Below are positions 41,620-51,017 of a stretch of DNA of 64,000 nt, in pieces. The stretch covers positions 62,001 to 126,000 of the forward strand of contig JAEWBO010000032.1 of the NCBI GenBank assembly GCA_023391105.1. The letters run 5' to 3'. The notes beneath the pieces are model-generated. The model did not search any database. It was not told the origin of the DNA and worked only from the letters and a program-made list of their open reading frames with translations. Positions within the stretch are counted from its first letter, which is position 1. Each line of letters starts with the position of its first letter. Source of the DNA: Bacillota bacterium. Lineage in GTDB: Bacteria; Bacillota; Clostridia; Christensenellales; SZUA-584. The translations under genes and the position numbers were made by a program.

Positions 41620-43160
41620 AAAAGATAAACCTGCTGCGCGATAAAGTATTTAATAGCATAAGAACACGGATGATTTCCGTATACGTGTTGACGACGGTGC
41701 TCATGAGTATCACGAGCGTCTTTATTTTGATCATATCTGGAAATCTTATATCGAAGATGGACGATATGTTCTCCGCAAATGTTCTTGTCGAAGAGTTTCT
41801 TCAAACGATGGAGAGCGTGGATGAGAATCTGGCAAAATACTTGAGCACAGACAACTCGGACAGCCTGCTGGAATACAACAAGACGAGAGACGATTTTCTT
41901 GATCAGGCGCATATTATGTATGATGACACAAAGGGCATATATGATCAGGATGACTTGATATTTAAAGACATATCAAATATGGTGGAGTCGTATATTGAGG
42001 AAACGGAAGCGGCAGTGGAAAGCAAGCGCCTTGGCAATGCTGATCAATATATCGAGCAGTATTCGCACGCCAATCAGATTGCCGACTATATCAAGACGTA
42101 TGCAAATCGATTAAATCTAAGCAAGGTGCGCGTTAACACCATACAGTATCTGGGCATGGCGGAGGACTTGAGCAGGCTCGGCTTTACCAACATATTGCTG
42201 ATTATATCCGTTATCCTCCTTAACATCATCATGATCACGAACATGACTTATAAGATGACACACCCTATCACCAAGCTGGCGTCGCTCGCCGGAGAGATTT
42301 CCAAGGGCAACTTTGATATTGAAGATATTGAGGTTAACTCAAAGGATGAGCTTAGTATCATGGCCAATGCGTTCAATGCCATGAAGCACAGTATCAAGGA
42401 CTATATTGCCAAGCTGCATGACAAAGCGGATACTGAATCTCAGCTCTTGGAGCAGCAGATCGAGAACTTAAAAATTCAATCGCTGCTCGTCGATGCGCAG
42501 ATAAAGGCGCTGCAAATGCAGATTAATCCGCATTTTTTGTTCAACACGCTTAACGCAGGCGTTCAGCTTGCCATGCTGGAAGGTGCAGAGCGCACCTCCG
42601 GCTTTTTAGATGATATTTCAAAGATGTTTCGCTATAACGTGAAGAGCCTGAGCCGCACGGTCAAGCTTAAAGAGGAGATCGATTCGATTCGCGCCTACAG
42701 CAATTTGATTTATGTGCGTTTTGGCGATATTATTAGATTTAATTACGACATCGATTGCAGTGTGTTGGAGTTGGATGTTCCTCCGCTGATTATTCAGCCG
42801 CTCGTGGAAAACGCGACGATACATGGAATCGGCAATTTGGAGCGGGGAGGCGTCATCACGATATCCGTGGTGGGCGACGAGGACAATGTGCACATTGTCA
42901 TAGAGGATGATGGTGTGGGTATGGACGAGCATACCCGTCAGCGCATTTTAAACTGCGAAGATTTTGAAAACAAAAAGTCTGGACATACAACCGGCATTGG
43001 CGTTGCCAATGTGGTGCAGCGCCTAAGGCTGTTCTTCGGTGTTGATGATGTGATCGATATAGAAAGCAGCCCGAGCAAAGGAACAAAAATCATGTTGAAG
43101 CTTCCTCGTTACAGGCAATTCCAATATCCGACCGGAGAGGAGAAATCAGCGAATGTATAG
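41616..43160 (+). CDS. Sensor histidine kinase, LytS/YesM type
   Basis: A 514-residue kinase. TM1 is about residues 17-41, an extracytoplasmic helical sensor about 42-188, TM2 about 190-212, then HAMP (THPITKLASLAGEISKGNFD), a coiled coil, and the His_kinase domain with QINPHFLFNTLN (phosphorylated His306), and an HATPase domain with VENATIHGIG, DDGVGMDE and TTGIGVANVVQRL. The sensor loop probably touches the anchored sugar-binding protein. It overlaps both neighbours (ATGA before, 8 bases with the regulator), so sensor, kinase and regulator are coupled. Confidence 0.95.
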   Translation: MKKINLLRDKVFNSIRTRMISVYVLTTVLMSITSVFILIISGNLISKMDDMFSANVLVEEFLQTMESVDENLAKYLSTDNSDSLLEYNKTRDDFLDQAHIMYDDTKGIYDQDDLIFKDISNMVESYIEETEAAVESKRLGNADQYIEQYSHANQIADYIKTYANRLNLSKVRVNTIQYLGMAEDLSRLGFTNILLIISVILLNIIMITNMTYKMTHPITKLASLAGEISKGNFDIEDIEVNSKDELSIMANAFNAMKHSIKDYIAKLHDKADTESQLLEQQIENLKIQSLLVDAQIKALQMQINPHFLFNTLNAGVQLAMLEGAERTSGFLDDISKMFRYNVKSLSRTVKLKEEIDSIRAYSNLIYVRFGDIIRFNYDIDCSVLELDVPPLIIQPLVENATIHGIGNLERGGVITISVVGDEDNVHIVIEDDGVGMDEHTRQRILNCEDFENKKSGHTTGIGVANVVQRLRLFFGVDDVIDIESSPSKGTKIMLKLPRYRQFQYPTGEEKSANV

Positions 43161-44730
43161 CCTCATGGTATTTGATGATGAACAGATCGTCATAGAATCG
43201 GTCAAGCATATCGTCGATAATGAGTTCGGCAACATACATGTGACACAGACGGCCAGATCTGGCCGTGAAGCCATTGAAAAGGTGCGGATGGAGCGGCCGG
43301 ATATTATATTGACGGACATTCGCATGCCGGGGATTAACGGTCTTGAGGCCGTTAAGGAAATCAAAAAGATACACAACAACATCAAATTTGTGATCATGTC
43401 GGTTTACGAATACTTTGAGTTTGCTCAGCAGGCTGTGGAGCTGGGCGCATGCGAATATTTGACAAAGCCTGTAAACAGGGCGCGGCTTGTCGAAACGCTT
43501 GAACGTATTGTGCGTGAGTTGGATGAGGAAAGACGCAAATTTGATCAAGAGCTTGAGACTAAGGAAAAGCTGGACAAGATGCTTTCCGTGCTGGAGCACA
43601 GCTTTATCTACTCGCTTCTGCTTTCTCAGGAGGCAGACATCGGGCGCTATAAGGAGCTCTTTGATATTCAATGTGAGACCGGATATATATTCATACTCAC
43701 ATTTGGCGAAAAATCACATCATAGAGATGAAGTGGCGCTGGGCGACAGTGTGCAATATCAGAAGTTCTATCACTTCTTCCGCGACTGCTTGAAATATAAA
43801 AGCAAGTGCATCGTGGGGCCGGTCATGCTGGACAGAGTGGTCGTTTATGTCGCTCAAAACAAAGAGGATGAATATTCTCAGCGCGTCGAGGCCATCACTC
43901 ATATTGAGGGCATTGTCCGCAAGATTGAGCATAAATACAATATGAAATTTAAGGTGGGCATCGGTAAAATCCATAATGACAGGGATATTCTGATATCCTA
44001 TCAGGAGGCGCTAAAGGCTCTTAATCATACCGAGGGATTAAGGGTTATCCATATTGACGATATCGCTCCCAATATTTCGAACGCAGGTTTTGAAATGTTC
44101 GCAGAGGAGAACAGGCTTATCAAAGCCATAGAAAAAGGAGACCCACAGCTTTGTCTTTCCATCTTGACGGATATGTTCAATAAATATAATAATATAATGG
44201 GACAGGAAGGTGTGCGCAACAGGCTGATAGAAATTGTTATTGTGGCACACCGTCTGGCCATTGAAAACGGCGTTGAGGACGACCAGTACATTGAATATTC
44301 CAGTTACTTAACGCAGCTTCTTGGCTGCACATCCCGTATTGAGTTTGAGCAGATGCTGATTGAAAAGATCGGCGGCATTGCACGCCGCATCAGCCGCTCC
44401 AAGGAAAAGACAATCGGTTACATCGTTGATAAAGCGAACAAGATCATAAACGAGCGCTTCAGTCAGGAGCTCACACTCGACGATATTTCAAAAGAACTTT
44501 ATATCAGCCCTCAATACTTCAGTCGTCTTTACAAACAGGAAATGGGCATCAACTTCATTGAAAAACTGACAGCTATACGTATGGAGAACGCAAAGAATCT
44601 AATGAAAAGAGGTGATCTGTCCATAAAAGAGATCTGCTATATGTCGGGCTACAGTGACCCTAACTATTTCAGCAGACTCTTCAAGAAATTCGAAGGTGTA
44701 TCTCCGTCGACCTACCAAAAGCAAATCTAA
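43153..44730 (+). CDS. Response regulator, YesN type (REC + AraC HTH)
   Basis: A 525-residue regulator: receiver domain residues 1-120 with phospho-acceptor Asp55 in LTDIRMPGI and Lys in YLTKPVN; a long middle region (about 125-415); and a C-terminal AraC double helix-turn-helix (IINERFSQELTLDDISKELY; YISPQYFSRLYKQEMGINFI; SGYSDPNYFSRLFKKFEG). Such regulators bind direct repeats and activate sugar transport genes. Probable targets are the chvE operon, xylA and its own unit; inferred from neighbours. Confidence 0.95.
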   Translation: MYSLMVFDDEQIVIESVKHIVDNEFGNIHVTQTARSGREAIEKVRMERPDIILTDIRMPGINGLEAVKEIKKIHNNIKFVIMSVYEYFEFAQQAVELGACEYLTKPVNRARLVETLERIVRELDEERRKFDQELETKEKLDKMLSVLEHSFIYSLLLSQEADIGRYKELFDIQCETGYIFILTFGEKSHHRDEVALGDSVQYQKFYHFFRDCLKYKSKCIVGPVMLDRVVVYVAQNKEDEYSQRVEAITHIEGIVRKIEHKYNMKFKVGIGKIHNDRDILISYQEALKALNHTEGLRVIHIDDIAPNISNAGFEMFAEENRLIKAIEKGDPQLCLSILTDMFNKYNNIMGQEGVRNRLIEIVIVAHRLAIENGVEDDQYIEYSSYLTQLLGCTSRIEFEQMLIEKIGGIARRISRSKEKTIGYIVDKANKIINERFSQELTLDDISKELYISPQYFSRLYKQEMGINFIEKLTAIRMENAKNLMKRGDLSIKEICYMSGYSDPNYFSRLFKKFEGVSPSTYQKQI

Positions 44731-44741
44731 GGGAGGTTAAT

Positions 44742-45779
44742 ATGAAGAAATCCATGATGTTCCTGCTTGCATTGCTTTTTGTACTACCGACCGGGTGTCA
44801 ATCCACGCAAGCTTATAAAAACGATGACGGCGAGATCAAGATCGGCTTTGTTACGGATACGATGACTGTTGAAAGATGGGCCAGGGACAGAGATATTTTT
44901 GTCAAAAAAGCGGAAGAGCTGGGCGCGGAAGTGATTGTTCAGAATGGCTATGAAGACAGTGAACGTCAAAAACAAATTTGTGTGGATATGATTGATCAGG
45001 GTGTGGATGTATTGGCTGTGGTGGCTTATGATAAGGACACGCTCGTAGACGTTGTTAAATATGCAAAAAGTCAGAATGTGAAGTTCATCGCTTACGACAG
45101 ACTCATTGCAAACGCCGATGTGGACTTGTATATTTCTTTCGATAACTATGCGGTGGGGCGCCTGATGGCGGAAAAAGCGGTTGAAAACGTACCCGAAGGT
45201 AATTATCTGATTCTCAACGGACCTGAAACAGATAATAACGTATTTATGATCAATGATGCTTGCTTAAAGGTTTTGACGTCTTACATTGACGACGGACGCA
45301 TTGATGTGGTGGGAGAAACATTTATTGATGCGTGGCGCGATGAGGTGGCCTATGATTATGTCCGTGCAAAGATCAACGAAGGCGTGCATATTGACGCAAT
45401 TATTGCCGGGGACGACAGGCTTGCGGAAGGCGCGATCAACGCACTGAGTGAAAACAGAGTGGCGGGCAGCGTGTATGTGACAGGGCAGGATGCGGAGCTG
45501 GGGGCGTGCCAGCGTATCGTGCAAGGCACACAGAATATGACGGTGTACAAGCCGATCAGTATACTGGCTGAAGGCGCGGCGGAAATCGCCGTCAAAATGG
45601 CGCAGGGCGAGAGCCTCGAAGATGCGCAGACAATTCATGACGGCACTTACGATGTGCCTTACATCGTCTTTGAACCCACGCCTGTAACAAAAGAGAACAT
45701 GGTCGACGTGATAATCAAAGACGGTTTTTATACAATCGAGCAGATTTACCAGAACAAGCCAGGTGAGCAGACTAAATGA
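44742..45779 (+). CDS. Second sugar-binding lipoprotein (XylF-like)
   Basis: A 345-residue lipoprotein: signal peptide with lipobox LPTGC (Cys19), then a type 1 periplasmic-binding domain with IKIGFVTDTMTVERWARD, DVLAVVAYDKDTL, KFIAYDRLIANADVDLYISF, ILNGPETDNNVFM and VTGQDAELGACQRI. These are the landmarks of D-xylose-binding XylF proteins. No ATPase or permease follows, so it may feed GguAB or present sugar to the sensor. GGGAGG precedes the ATG and the regulator gene ends 11 bases upstream. A terminator follows. Confidence 0.88.
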   Translation: MKKSMMFLLALLFVLPTGCQSTQAYKNDDGEIKIGFVTDTMTVERWARDRDIFVKKAEELGAEVIVQNGYEDSERQKQICVDMIDQGVDVLAVVAYDKDTLVDVVKYAKSQNVKFIAYDRLIANADVDLYISFDNYAVGRLMAEKAVENVPEGNYLILNGPETDNNVFMINDACLKVLTSYIDDGRIDVVGETFIDAWRDEVAYDYVRAKINEGVHIDAIIAGDDRLAEGAINALSENRVAGSVYVTGQDAELGACQRIVQGTQNMTVYKPISILAEGAAEIAVKMAQGESLEDAQTIHDGTYDVPYIVFEPTPVTKENMVDVIIKDGFYTIEQIYQNKPGEQTK

Positions 45780-45805
45780 GCACATGAATTTTAAAAGGAA
45801 AGACG

Positions 45806-45833
45806 GGGACGATTAGATCGCCCTTGATTTTTT
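45806..45833 (+). terminator. Terminator of the sugar-sensing unit
   Basis: GGG-A-CGAT (45806-45813) pairs with ATCG-CCC (45817-45823) around one bulged base; TTGATTTTTT follows. The AT-rich remainder to 46078 holds a TATAAT at 45989-45994 that may serve the next operon. Confidence 0.7.
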
Positions 45834-46078
45834 ATACCTTTATTGATAATCCGTGAACAAACCGCATGCGTACTATAACTGTGTGTCGGTATAAGTCGAC
45901 TGATTAAAGATTTTATCATTTCTTGCTAAAATTTAATATTTTTATTTATAGTATATAAAGAGGCATTCTAATTTCTTCAACTATTTGTTATAATAATTCT
46001 AATAGATGGAACTTTTTTAATTTATGTACGTCTAATAGAAAAACTATCTGTGCATTTCGCGCGGGAAAGGATATTTCA

Positions 46079-47002
46079 TTGGAGCTTTTAAAGATTGAAA
46101 GCCTGACAAAGGTGATAAAAAAGAAAAAGATATTGGACGATATATCTCTAACCGTGAATTCAGGTGAGATCGTCGGTTTTTTGGGGCCAAACGGCGCGGG
46201 TAAAACCACGACGATAAAAATGATTATGGGCCTCTTTTCTATCACATCGGGTAAGATCACTGTCTGCGGACACGATATCGTGAAAGATTTCGAGAATGCC
46301 ATGAAGAATGTCGGCGGTATTGTCGAAAACCCAGATCTATACAAAAAGCTCACGGGCAGACAGAACCTTGAGTATTTTGCCGCCATGTATGATGGAGACA
46401 CAACCAAGCAGATTGAAGAGGTTGTTCAGCTTGTCAAAATGGCAGGCCGCGTCGATGACAAGGTGAAGAATTATTCGCTGGGTATGAGACAGCGTGTCGG
46501 CTTGGCACAGGCGCTGCTTCACCGCCCCAAGCTGCTGGTGCTGGATGAGCCCACCAATGGACTTGATCCTATCGGTATTAAGGAACTCAGAGACCTGCTT
46601 AAATACCTCGCTAAAAACGCGGGTGTGGGTGTTTTCATATCCAGCCATCTGCTTTCCGAAATGGAGCTTATGTGCGACCGTATTTATATCATCGACAACG
46701 GTGTGGTTATCGGGGAAAAGACCCTCGAACAGGTCAGAGATTCTGGCGATGAGGAAATTTTCAGCTACAACTTTATCACAAGCGATAAAAACAAGACTTA
46801 TGAGTATTTCAAAAGCCTTGAGGCTAACTGCGATCAGGTGAACGGCGGTGTGACTGTGGTGATGAAGCGTGAAGAGATCCCCAATCTGATTCGTGCGTTG
46901 ATTGGGATGGACATCGATATATTCGCAGTGAACCAGTCTCAAAGAACACTGGAGCAGGATTTCATATCCATGACGACCGGAACCAAGACGCAGATCAGAT
47001 AG
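46079..47002 (+). CDS. ABC transporter ATPase, BcrA-like
   Basis: A 307-residue ATPase with Walker A GPNGAGKTTT, signature NYSLGMRQRVGLA (the LGMRQR form typical of bacitracin/lantibiotic-type exporters), Walker B LLVLDEPTNGLDP and ISSHLLSEMELM. The start is TTG at 46079 with AAAGGA about eight bases upstream; no ATG is near. It is first in an operon with a permease and a PASTA protein. BcrA-type pumps usually give immunity to peptides acting on the cell wall; that role is plausible but unproven here. Confidence 0.93.
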   Translation: MELLKIESLTKVIKKKKILDDISLTVNSGEIVGFLGPNGAGKTTTIKMIMGLFSITSGKITVCGHDIVKDFENAMKNVGGIVENPDLYKKLTGRQNLEYFAAMYDGDTTKQIEEVVQLVKMAGRVDDKVKNYSLGMRQRVGLAQALLHRPKLLVLDEPTNGLDPIGIKELRDLLKYLAKNAGVGVFISSHLLSEMELMCDRIYIIDNGVVIGEKTLEQVRDSGDEEIFSYNFITSDKNKTYEYFKSLEANCDQVNGGVTVVMKREEIPNLIRALIGMDIDIFAVNQSQRTLEQDFISMTTGTKTQIR

Positions 47003-47018
47003 CAAGGAGATTATGATA

Positions 47019-48905
47019 ATGGATTTTATAAAATTAACCTTTATTGAGATAAAGAATATTTTCAAATCGAAGTTTTTGCTTATACTTGGCATACTGGTGC
47101 TGCTGATGAGCATCGCGATGCCGGTATTAAGCGCGATTTCAGGCAATCCCACGCAGGCGTCCGGCCTTTTTAGCAGCAGCAGAGCCTACTATGAATCTGG
47201 GTACTACAATAATGGCGAAGAACCCATCACGGTGGGGGGAGTCACCATTGAACCGGATAATCCGTTCTATTGGAATATCAGACAGTTTGAAGACGAAAAG
47301 GAACATATGGACATCTCCTATTTTGAGCATCCCGAGGCCTACGATCTCGTGATGGAAATGGGAGAAATGGAGCAATCTTATTATCTGAAGTTTGCAGCTC
47401 AGATTACCACGTATGAGGACTACCGTTACGATCTTGCATGGTACGGCTCAGAGGCACTGTACGATAAATACATATACGAGCACAACAAAGTGGATATGGA
47501 TACGCTCAAAGAAGCCTTAAATTGGCGGCGCGGCGTCGACGATACGACATTTGAGACGACCTATATCAATATTACTGAGCAGCAAAAGCAGGCGAAAATC
47601 GACGAAGCCCAAGCCTACCTTGATAAGATATATCAGGTTGTAGACACTAATGACTTTGCAAAGTACATTGAATTATCTATTGAGCAACAAAAAAGCTACA
47701 TTGAGGATAGCGATAAGCGGGTAGACGGTTTTGAAGCCACGATCGCCGATTTGGAAGGCCAGAAAGCCGTTGCTGAGCAGGAATATAATGACATGGTCTC
47801 GCAGAACGCGGATTCGGATGCGCTTGCTCAACAGACGAAAAAAATAGAAAATCTTCAGTCGCAGATTAACGGCTTGCAAAATCAGATCAACGATACCCAG
47901 AGATGGACGGACGTCACCATTGAGGTCACCATACCGATGCTGGAGTACCGCCTGCAAAACAACATCGTTCCGAGAGACGGATCGTGGCAGGATGCTGCCA
48001 TAACCAGCAAAGAAGGCGCTATGAGCCAGCTTAAGTCTACGATCATAATGACTGAGGAAGAGTTTAACAAGGAAGAGAACAGGTACCTAAAAGATCAATA
48101 CGGTACTTACTCCAAATACAAAGCGGCGATCCAGAAACAAATTGACGAGTGGAACACCAATATCCATATCGCAGATCAGTCGATGGCAACGGGTCGGCCG
48201 GATATGACGTTTGTTCCCAAAGGAGCCAGAAGCCAGACGGCTAATTTCCTCTATTATTCGATGTTCGTAGCGCTGCTGGGCGTGGTAATCGGCGGCTGGG
48301 TCATGGCGAGCGAGTTCCAGTTTGGCACCATTCGCCTGCTGATCATTCGTCCGAAAACACGTTTTAAGATACTGATGTCTAAGTTTGCGGCGGGGCTGGC
48401 AATCTGCCTGGGGGTTTATATCGCGGGTGCACTGTTAAACGCGATACTGAACGGCTTTCTGTTCGGTTTCTCGGACTTTGGAAACCCCAACTACTCGATT
48501 TCAGGGCAGACCGCTTTCATCGGATTTTTCCTGCCCAAATTCTTAGCATGCATGGTTACAATTCTTTTCGGGTATTGCCTAGCGTTTATGTTTTCAACGG
48601 TGGTTAAAAACATCGCTGTGTCCATATCCGTGCCCATCGTGTTCTTTATCGGTTGTTACATCGGAATCAGCCTGTTTAACGGCTATAGTTATTTGCCTGC
48701 AGGTATGCCCGATTGGCTCGCTTATACGCCGCTGCCCTATGTGCAAATATCGTCGTTCTTTACGCAGGGTTCTTCGGTGAAGATGCTGATCAATAACGGC
48801 GTGCCCATTAGCCTTGGCTATGGAATTGGCTTGCTTTCAGGGATTTCGATTCTCTGTACACTGTTATCGATATGGGTATTTAAGAGAAGAGATATTACAA
48901 ATTAA
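47019..48905 (+). CDS. ABC-2 permease with large coiled-coil extracellular loop
   Basis: A 628-residue membrane protein. One helix at residues about 15-38 is followed by some 370 residues outside, including a long heptad-like coiled coil (about 195-300: LEGQKAVAEQEYNDMVSQNA; KIENLQSQINGLQNQIND), and then five C-terminal helices starting near TANFLYYSMFVALLGVVIGG. It fits ABC-2 permeases in topology but the loop is far longer than in simple drug pumps. The ATG at 47019 is nine bases from AAGGAG; the ATG at 47013 is too close. It pairs with the ATPase before it. Confidence 0.88.
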   Translation: MDFIKLTFIEIKNIFKSKFLLILGILVLLMSIAMPVLSAISGNPTQASGLFSSSRAYYESGYYNNGEEPITVGGVTIEPDNPFYWNIRQFEDEKEHMDISYFEHPEAYDLVMEMGEMEQSYYLKFAAQITTYEDYRYDLAWYGSEALYDKYIYEHNKVDMDTLKEALNWRRGVDDTTFETTYINITEQQKQAKIDEAQAYLDKIYQVVDTNDFAKYIELSIEQQKSYIEDSDKRVDGFEATIADLEGQKAVAEQEYNDMVSQNADSDALAQQTKKIENLQSQINGLQNQINDTQRWTDVTIEVTIPMLEYRLQNNIVPRDGSWQDAAITSKEGAMSQLKSTIIMTEEEFNKEENRYLKDQYGTYSKYKAAIQKQIDEWNTNIHIADQSMATGRPDMTFVPKGARSQTANFLYYSMFVALLGVVIGGWVMASEFQFGTIRLLIIRPKTRFKILMSKFAAGLAICLGVYIAGALLNAILNGFLFGFSDFGNPNYSISGQTAFIGFFLPKFLACMVTILFGYCLAFMFSTVVKNIAVSISVPIVFFIGCYIGISLFNGYSYLPAGMPDWLAYTPLPYVQISSFFTQGSSVKMLINNGVPISLGYGIGLLSGISILCTLLSIWVFKRRDITN

Positions 48906-48919
48906 AAGAGGAAAGTAAA

Positions 48920-50644
48920 ATGAGCGACAATAACAGCTTTTTAAGTAATTACAGCAAGAAAACGGAAGAGGACGCGGCAGCTCCGCAAAAGAAACTGACC
49001 TTTAAGCAAGAAAGCGGCTTTAAAAAACCGGAGCGCAGCGGACCTCGCCCGCAGGAAAACACCGACAATAAGCGCTTGAAAACGCTGTTGATTGCGGGCG
49101 GCGGCGCCCTCGTTGTCATCGCTATTGTGCTGGTCATCGTCTTCAGCGGCGGCGGTGTAGAGGTCATAGATTTCACGAACCGTCCTTTAACCGACGCAAA
49201 GCTGTGGGCCAACGAAAACGGTGTGATGCTGTCGGAGAAGCAGGCTTTCAGCGATACGGTTAAGGATGGCAATATCATTGAACAGGACATTTTGGCTGGA
49301 GAAAAGCTGCCTAGAGGAAGCTTTTTAACACTGACAGTTTCACTCGGCCATGATATGAGCGTTATGGTGCCGCTGCCCGACTTAAAATCAATGACAGCGG
49401 ACGAAGTGCAAAAGTGGGCAGATGATAACTTCATGAGCAAGGTGCGCATTTCGGCGGAATACAGCGCCGATGTGGCCGAGGGAAAAGTAATCAGCTTCAC
49501 TGTGAATGACACAACGGTGGTGGATGAGGTTCGCCGCGATTCGTCCATACTTGTGATTGTGTCCAAAGGACCAGAGGAAGCCGCGGCTACCGTAAAGGTA
49601 CCGGATCTGAAGGAAAAATCTCTGGCGGAGTGTTATACATTCGCGAAAGAAAACGGCTTGGTACTGACTGTCAAAGAGGAATATGATGATTATGTGCCAG
49701 CGGGAACCATCATGTCGCAAAGCGTCAAGAAGGATCAAATGGTTGCCAAGGGCAGCGAGATTGTGCTTGTTGTGAGCAAAGGCAAGATGGTCACGGTTCC
49801 TGATTTCTCAGCTTATACAAAGGAGCAGGCGACTGCTTTGACGACGCAGCTTCAGCTGCCTGTGACGATCACCGAAAAATATTCAAGCTCGTCCACCGGC
49901 AGACTGATATCCCAGAGCATCGAAGCAGGCTCGGTTTACAAGGCCGGGGATCTTCTTGAGCTCACATATTCACTGGGAAATAAGATTGTGTTAGCCAGCT
50001 ACGTGGGGCAGACGCGTGATGCAATAGAATCGTGGGCTCAGGGTCTTAATGATCAGGGCGCAAGGATCACCATCAAAGCGACTGAAGCCAAGAGCAACCA
50101 ACCGCGCGGCACGATCATTTATCAGGACAAATCCAGCACGTCCGTAAGCTACAAGACCACGATCAACATCACGGTTTCGGCGGGCAATGTGGTCTATGTG
50201 CCAGACTTTACAGGGCCGCAGGACAGCAACTATAACAATGCCATCACCAGAGAAAAGGCCATTAAAATGTGCGAAGAAGCTGGCCTGATTCCTGTGTTCG
50301 TACAGGATGGCTCAAGCGGTGCGCTGCCGGGTGAGATATGGAGCCAGAGTATAGATCCGGGAACGGAAGTCAATGAGGGAACGACGATTACGCTCATGTA
50401 TAGGCCTGCGGGAACGGTGATTGTACCCAATTTTGTTAAAGAAAATATGACTACTGAAATATCAAAACTTTTAGAAGCGCATAGGAGTAAACTGGATATA
50501 CAATTTGCTGACGGTATTAAAGAAGGTACGGTGGTATCCCAGTCGCTGGCTGCGGATTCAACTGTTGCGGCAGGCAGCGTGATCACGCTGACGATGAGCG
50601 GAGCACCTGAATCGCCTTCGCCGACGGGTACGTCGTCACCGTAA
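48920..50644 (+). CDS. Membrane-anchored PASTA-repeat protein without kinase domain
   Basis: A 574-residue protein: a basic, disordered cytoplasmic N-terminus (residues 1-54), one transmembrane helix (55-76, LLIAGGGALVVIAIVLVIVF) and about seven PASTA-like repeats outside (segments such as TVKVPDLKEKSLAECYTFAK, MVTVPDFSAYTKEQATAL and TVIVPNFVKENM, each ending in a GTIxxQS/VTLTVS strand), and a Pro/Ser/Thr tail. PASTA domains bind peptidoglycan fragments in Stk/PknB kinases and PBPs, but no kinase or transpeptidase domain is present. It is the third gene of the ABC operon, 14 bases after the permease, which suggests a cell-wall-linked role for the transporter. Confidence 0.92.
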   Translation: MSDNNSFLSNYSKKTEEDAAAPQKKLTFKQESGFKKPERSGPRPQENTDNKRLKTLLIAGGGALVVIAIVLVIVFSGGGVEVIDFTNRPLTDAKLWANENGVMLSEKQAFSDTVKDGNIIEQDILAGEKLPRGSFLTLTVSLGHDMSVMVPLPDLKSMTADEVQKWADDNFMSKVRISAEYSADVAEGKVISFTVNDTTVVDEVRRDSSILVIVSKGPEEAAATVKVPDLKEKSLAECYTFAKENGLVLTVKEEYDDYVPAGTIMSQSVKKDQMVAKGSEIVLVVSKGKMVTVPDFSAYTKEQATALTTQLQLPVTITEKYSSSSTGRLISQSIEAGSVYKAGDLLELTYSLGNKIVLASYVGQTRDAIESWAQGLNDQGARITIKATEAKSNQPRGTIIYQDKSSTSVSYKTTINITVSAGNVVYVPDFTGPQDSNYNNAITREKAIKMCEEAGLIPVFVQDGSSGALPGEIWSQSIDPGTEVNEGTTITLMYRPAGTVIVPNFVKENMTTEISKLLEAHRSKLDIQFADGIKEGTVVSQSLAADSTVAAGSVITLTMSGAPESPSPTGTSSP

Positions 50645-50707
50645 TGACAAAACAAACAAAGCCGCTTTGCATATGGAGAGCGGTCAGCCTGTCGATAAAC
50701 CTTGTTT

Positions 50708-50807
50708 TGTCATTCCGAGCCTGTCGAGGAATCCCATGAAAAGCGCTTTGTAGAAGGGGATTCCAATCCACTTCGTAGTCAATCGCTTACGCTCAATCGG
50801 AATGACA
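50708..50807. repeat. Complete MITE-like element, repeat family A
   Basis: A 100-bp element with perfect 11-bp terminal inverted repeats, TGTCATTCCGA (50708-50718) and TCGGAATGACA (50797-50807). It has no coding potential. A truncated copy is at 30965-31028 and its GTCGAGGRATCCCAT core is the unit of the array at 19478-19805. With the terminator at 50831 it fills most of the 50645-51017 gap; a hairpin CACCAGC-TTT-GCTGGTG sits at 50884-50900. Confidence 0.8.
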
Positions 50808-50830
50808 TAAGTAACTTTTTTGACACTCTG

Positions 50831-50861
50831 AGACGCTTTGCTTATAGCAAGGCGTCTTTTT
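50831..50861 (+). terminator. Terminator after the ABC/PASTA operon
   Basis: AGACGCTTTGC (50831-50841) pairs with GCAAGGCGTCT (50847-50857, one G-T pair) and ends in five Ts. Confidence 0.85.
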
Positions 50862-51017
50862 ATGTGCTTTAGCGTATATAATCCACCAGCTTTGCTGGTG
50901 TGAATAGGACAGCTTTAGTATATAAATGCATTACTTTCTTTTATAGGTCATATTCAGATCACTGGCATGTTCACCGTAGCAGCCCCAGTTATCCAGCGGC
51001 GGCTCGTGCATGAACTC

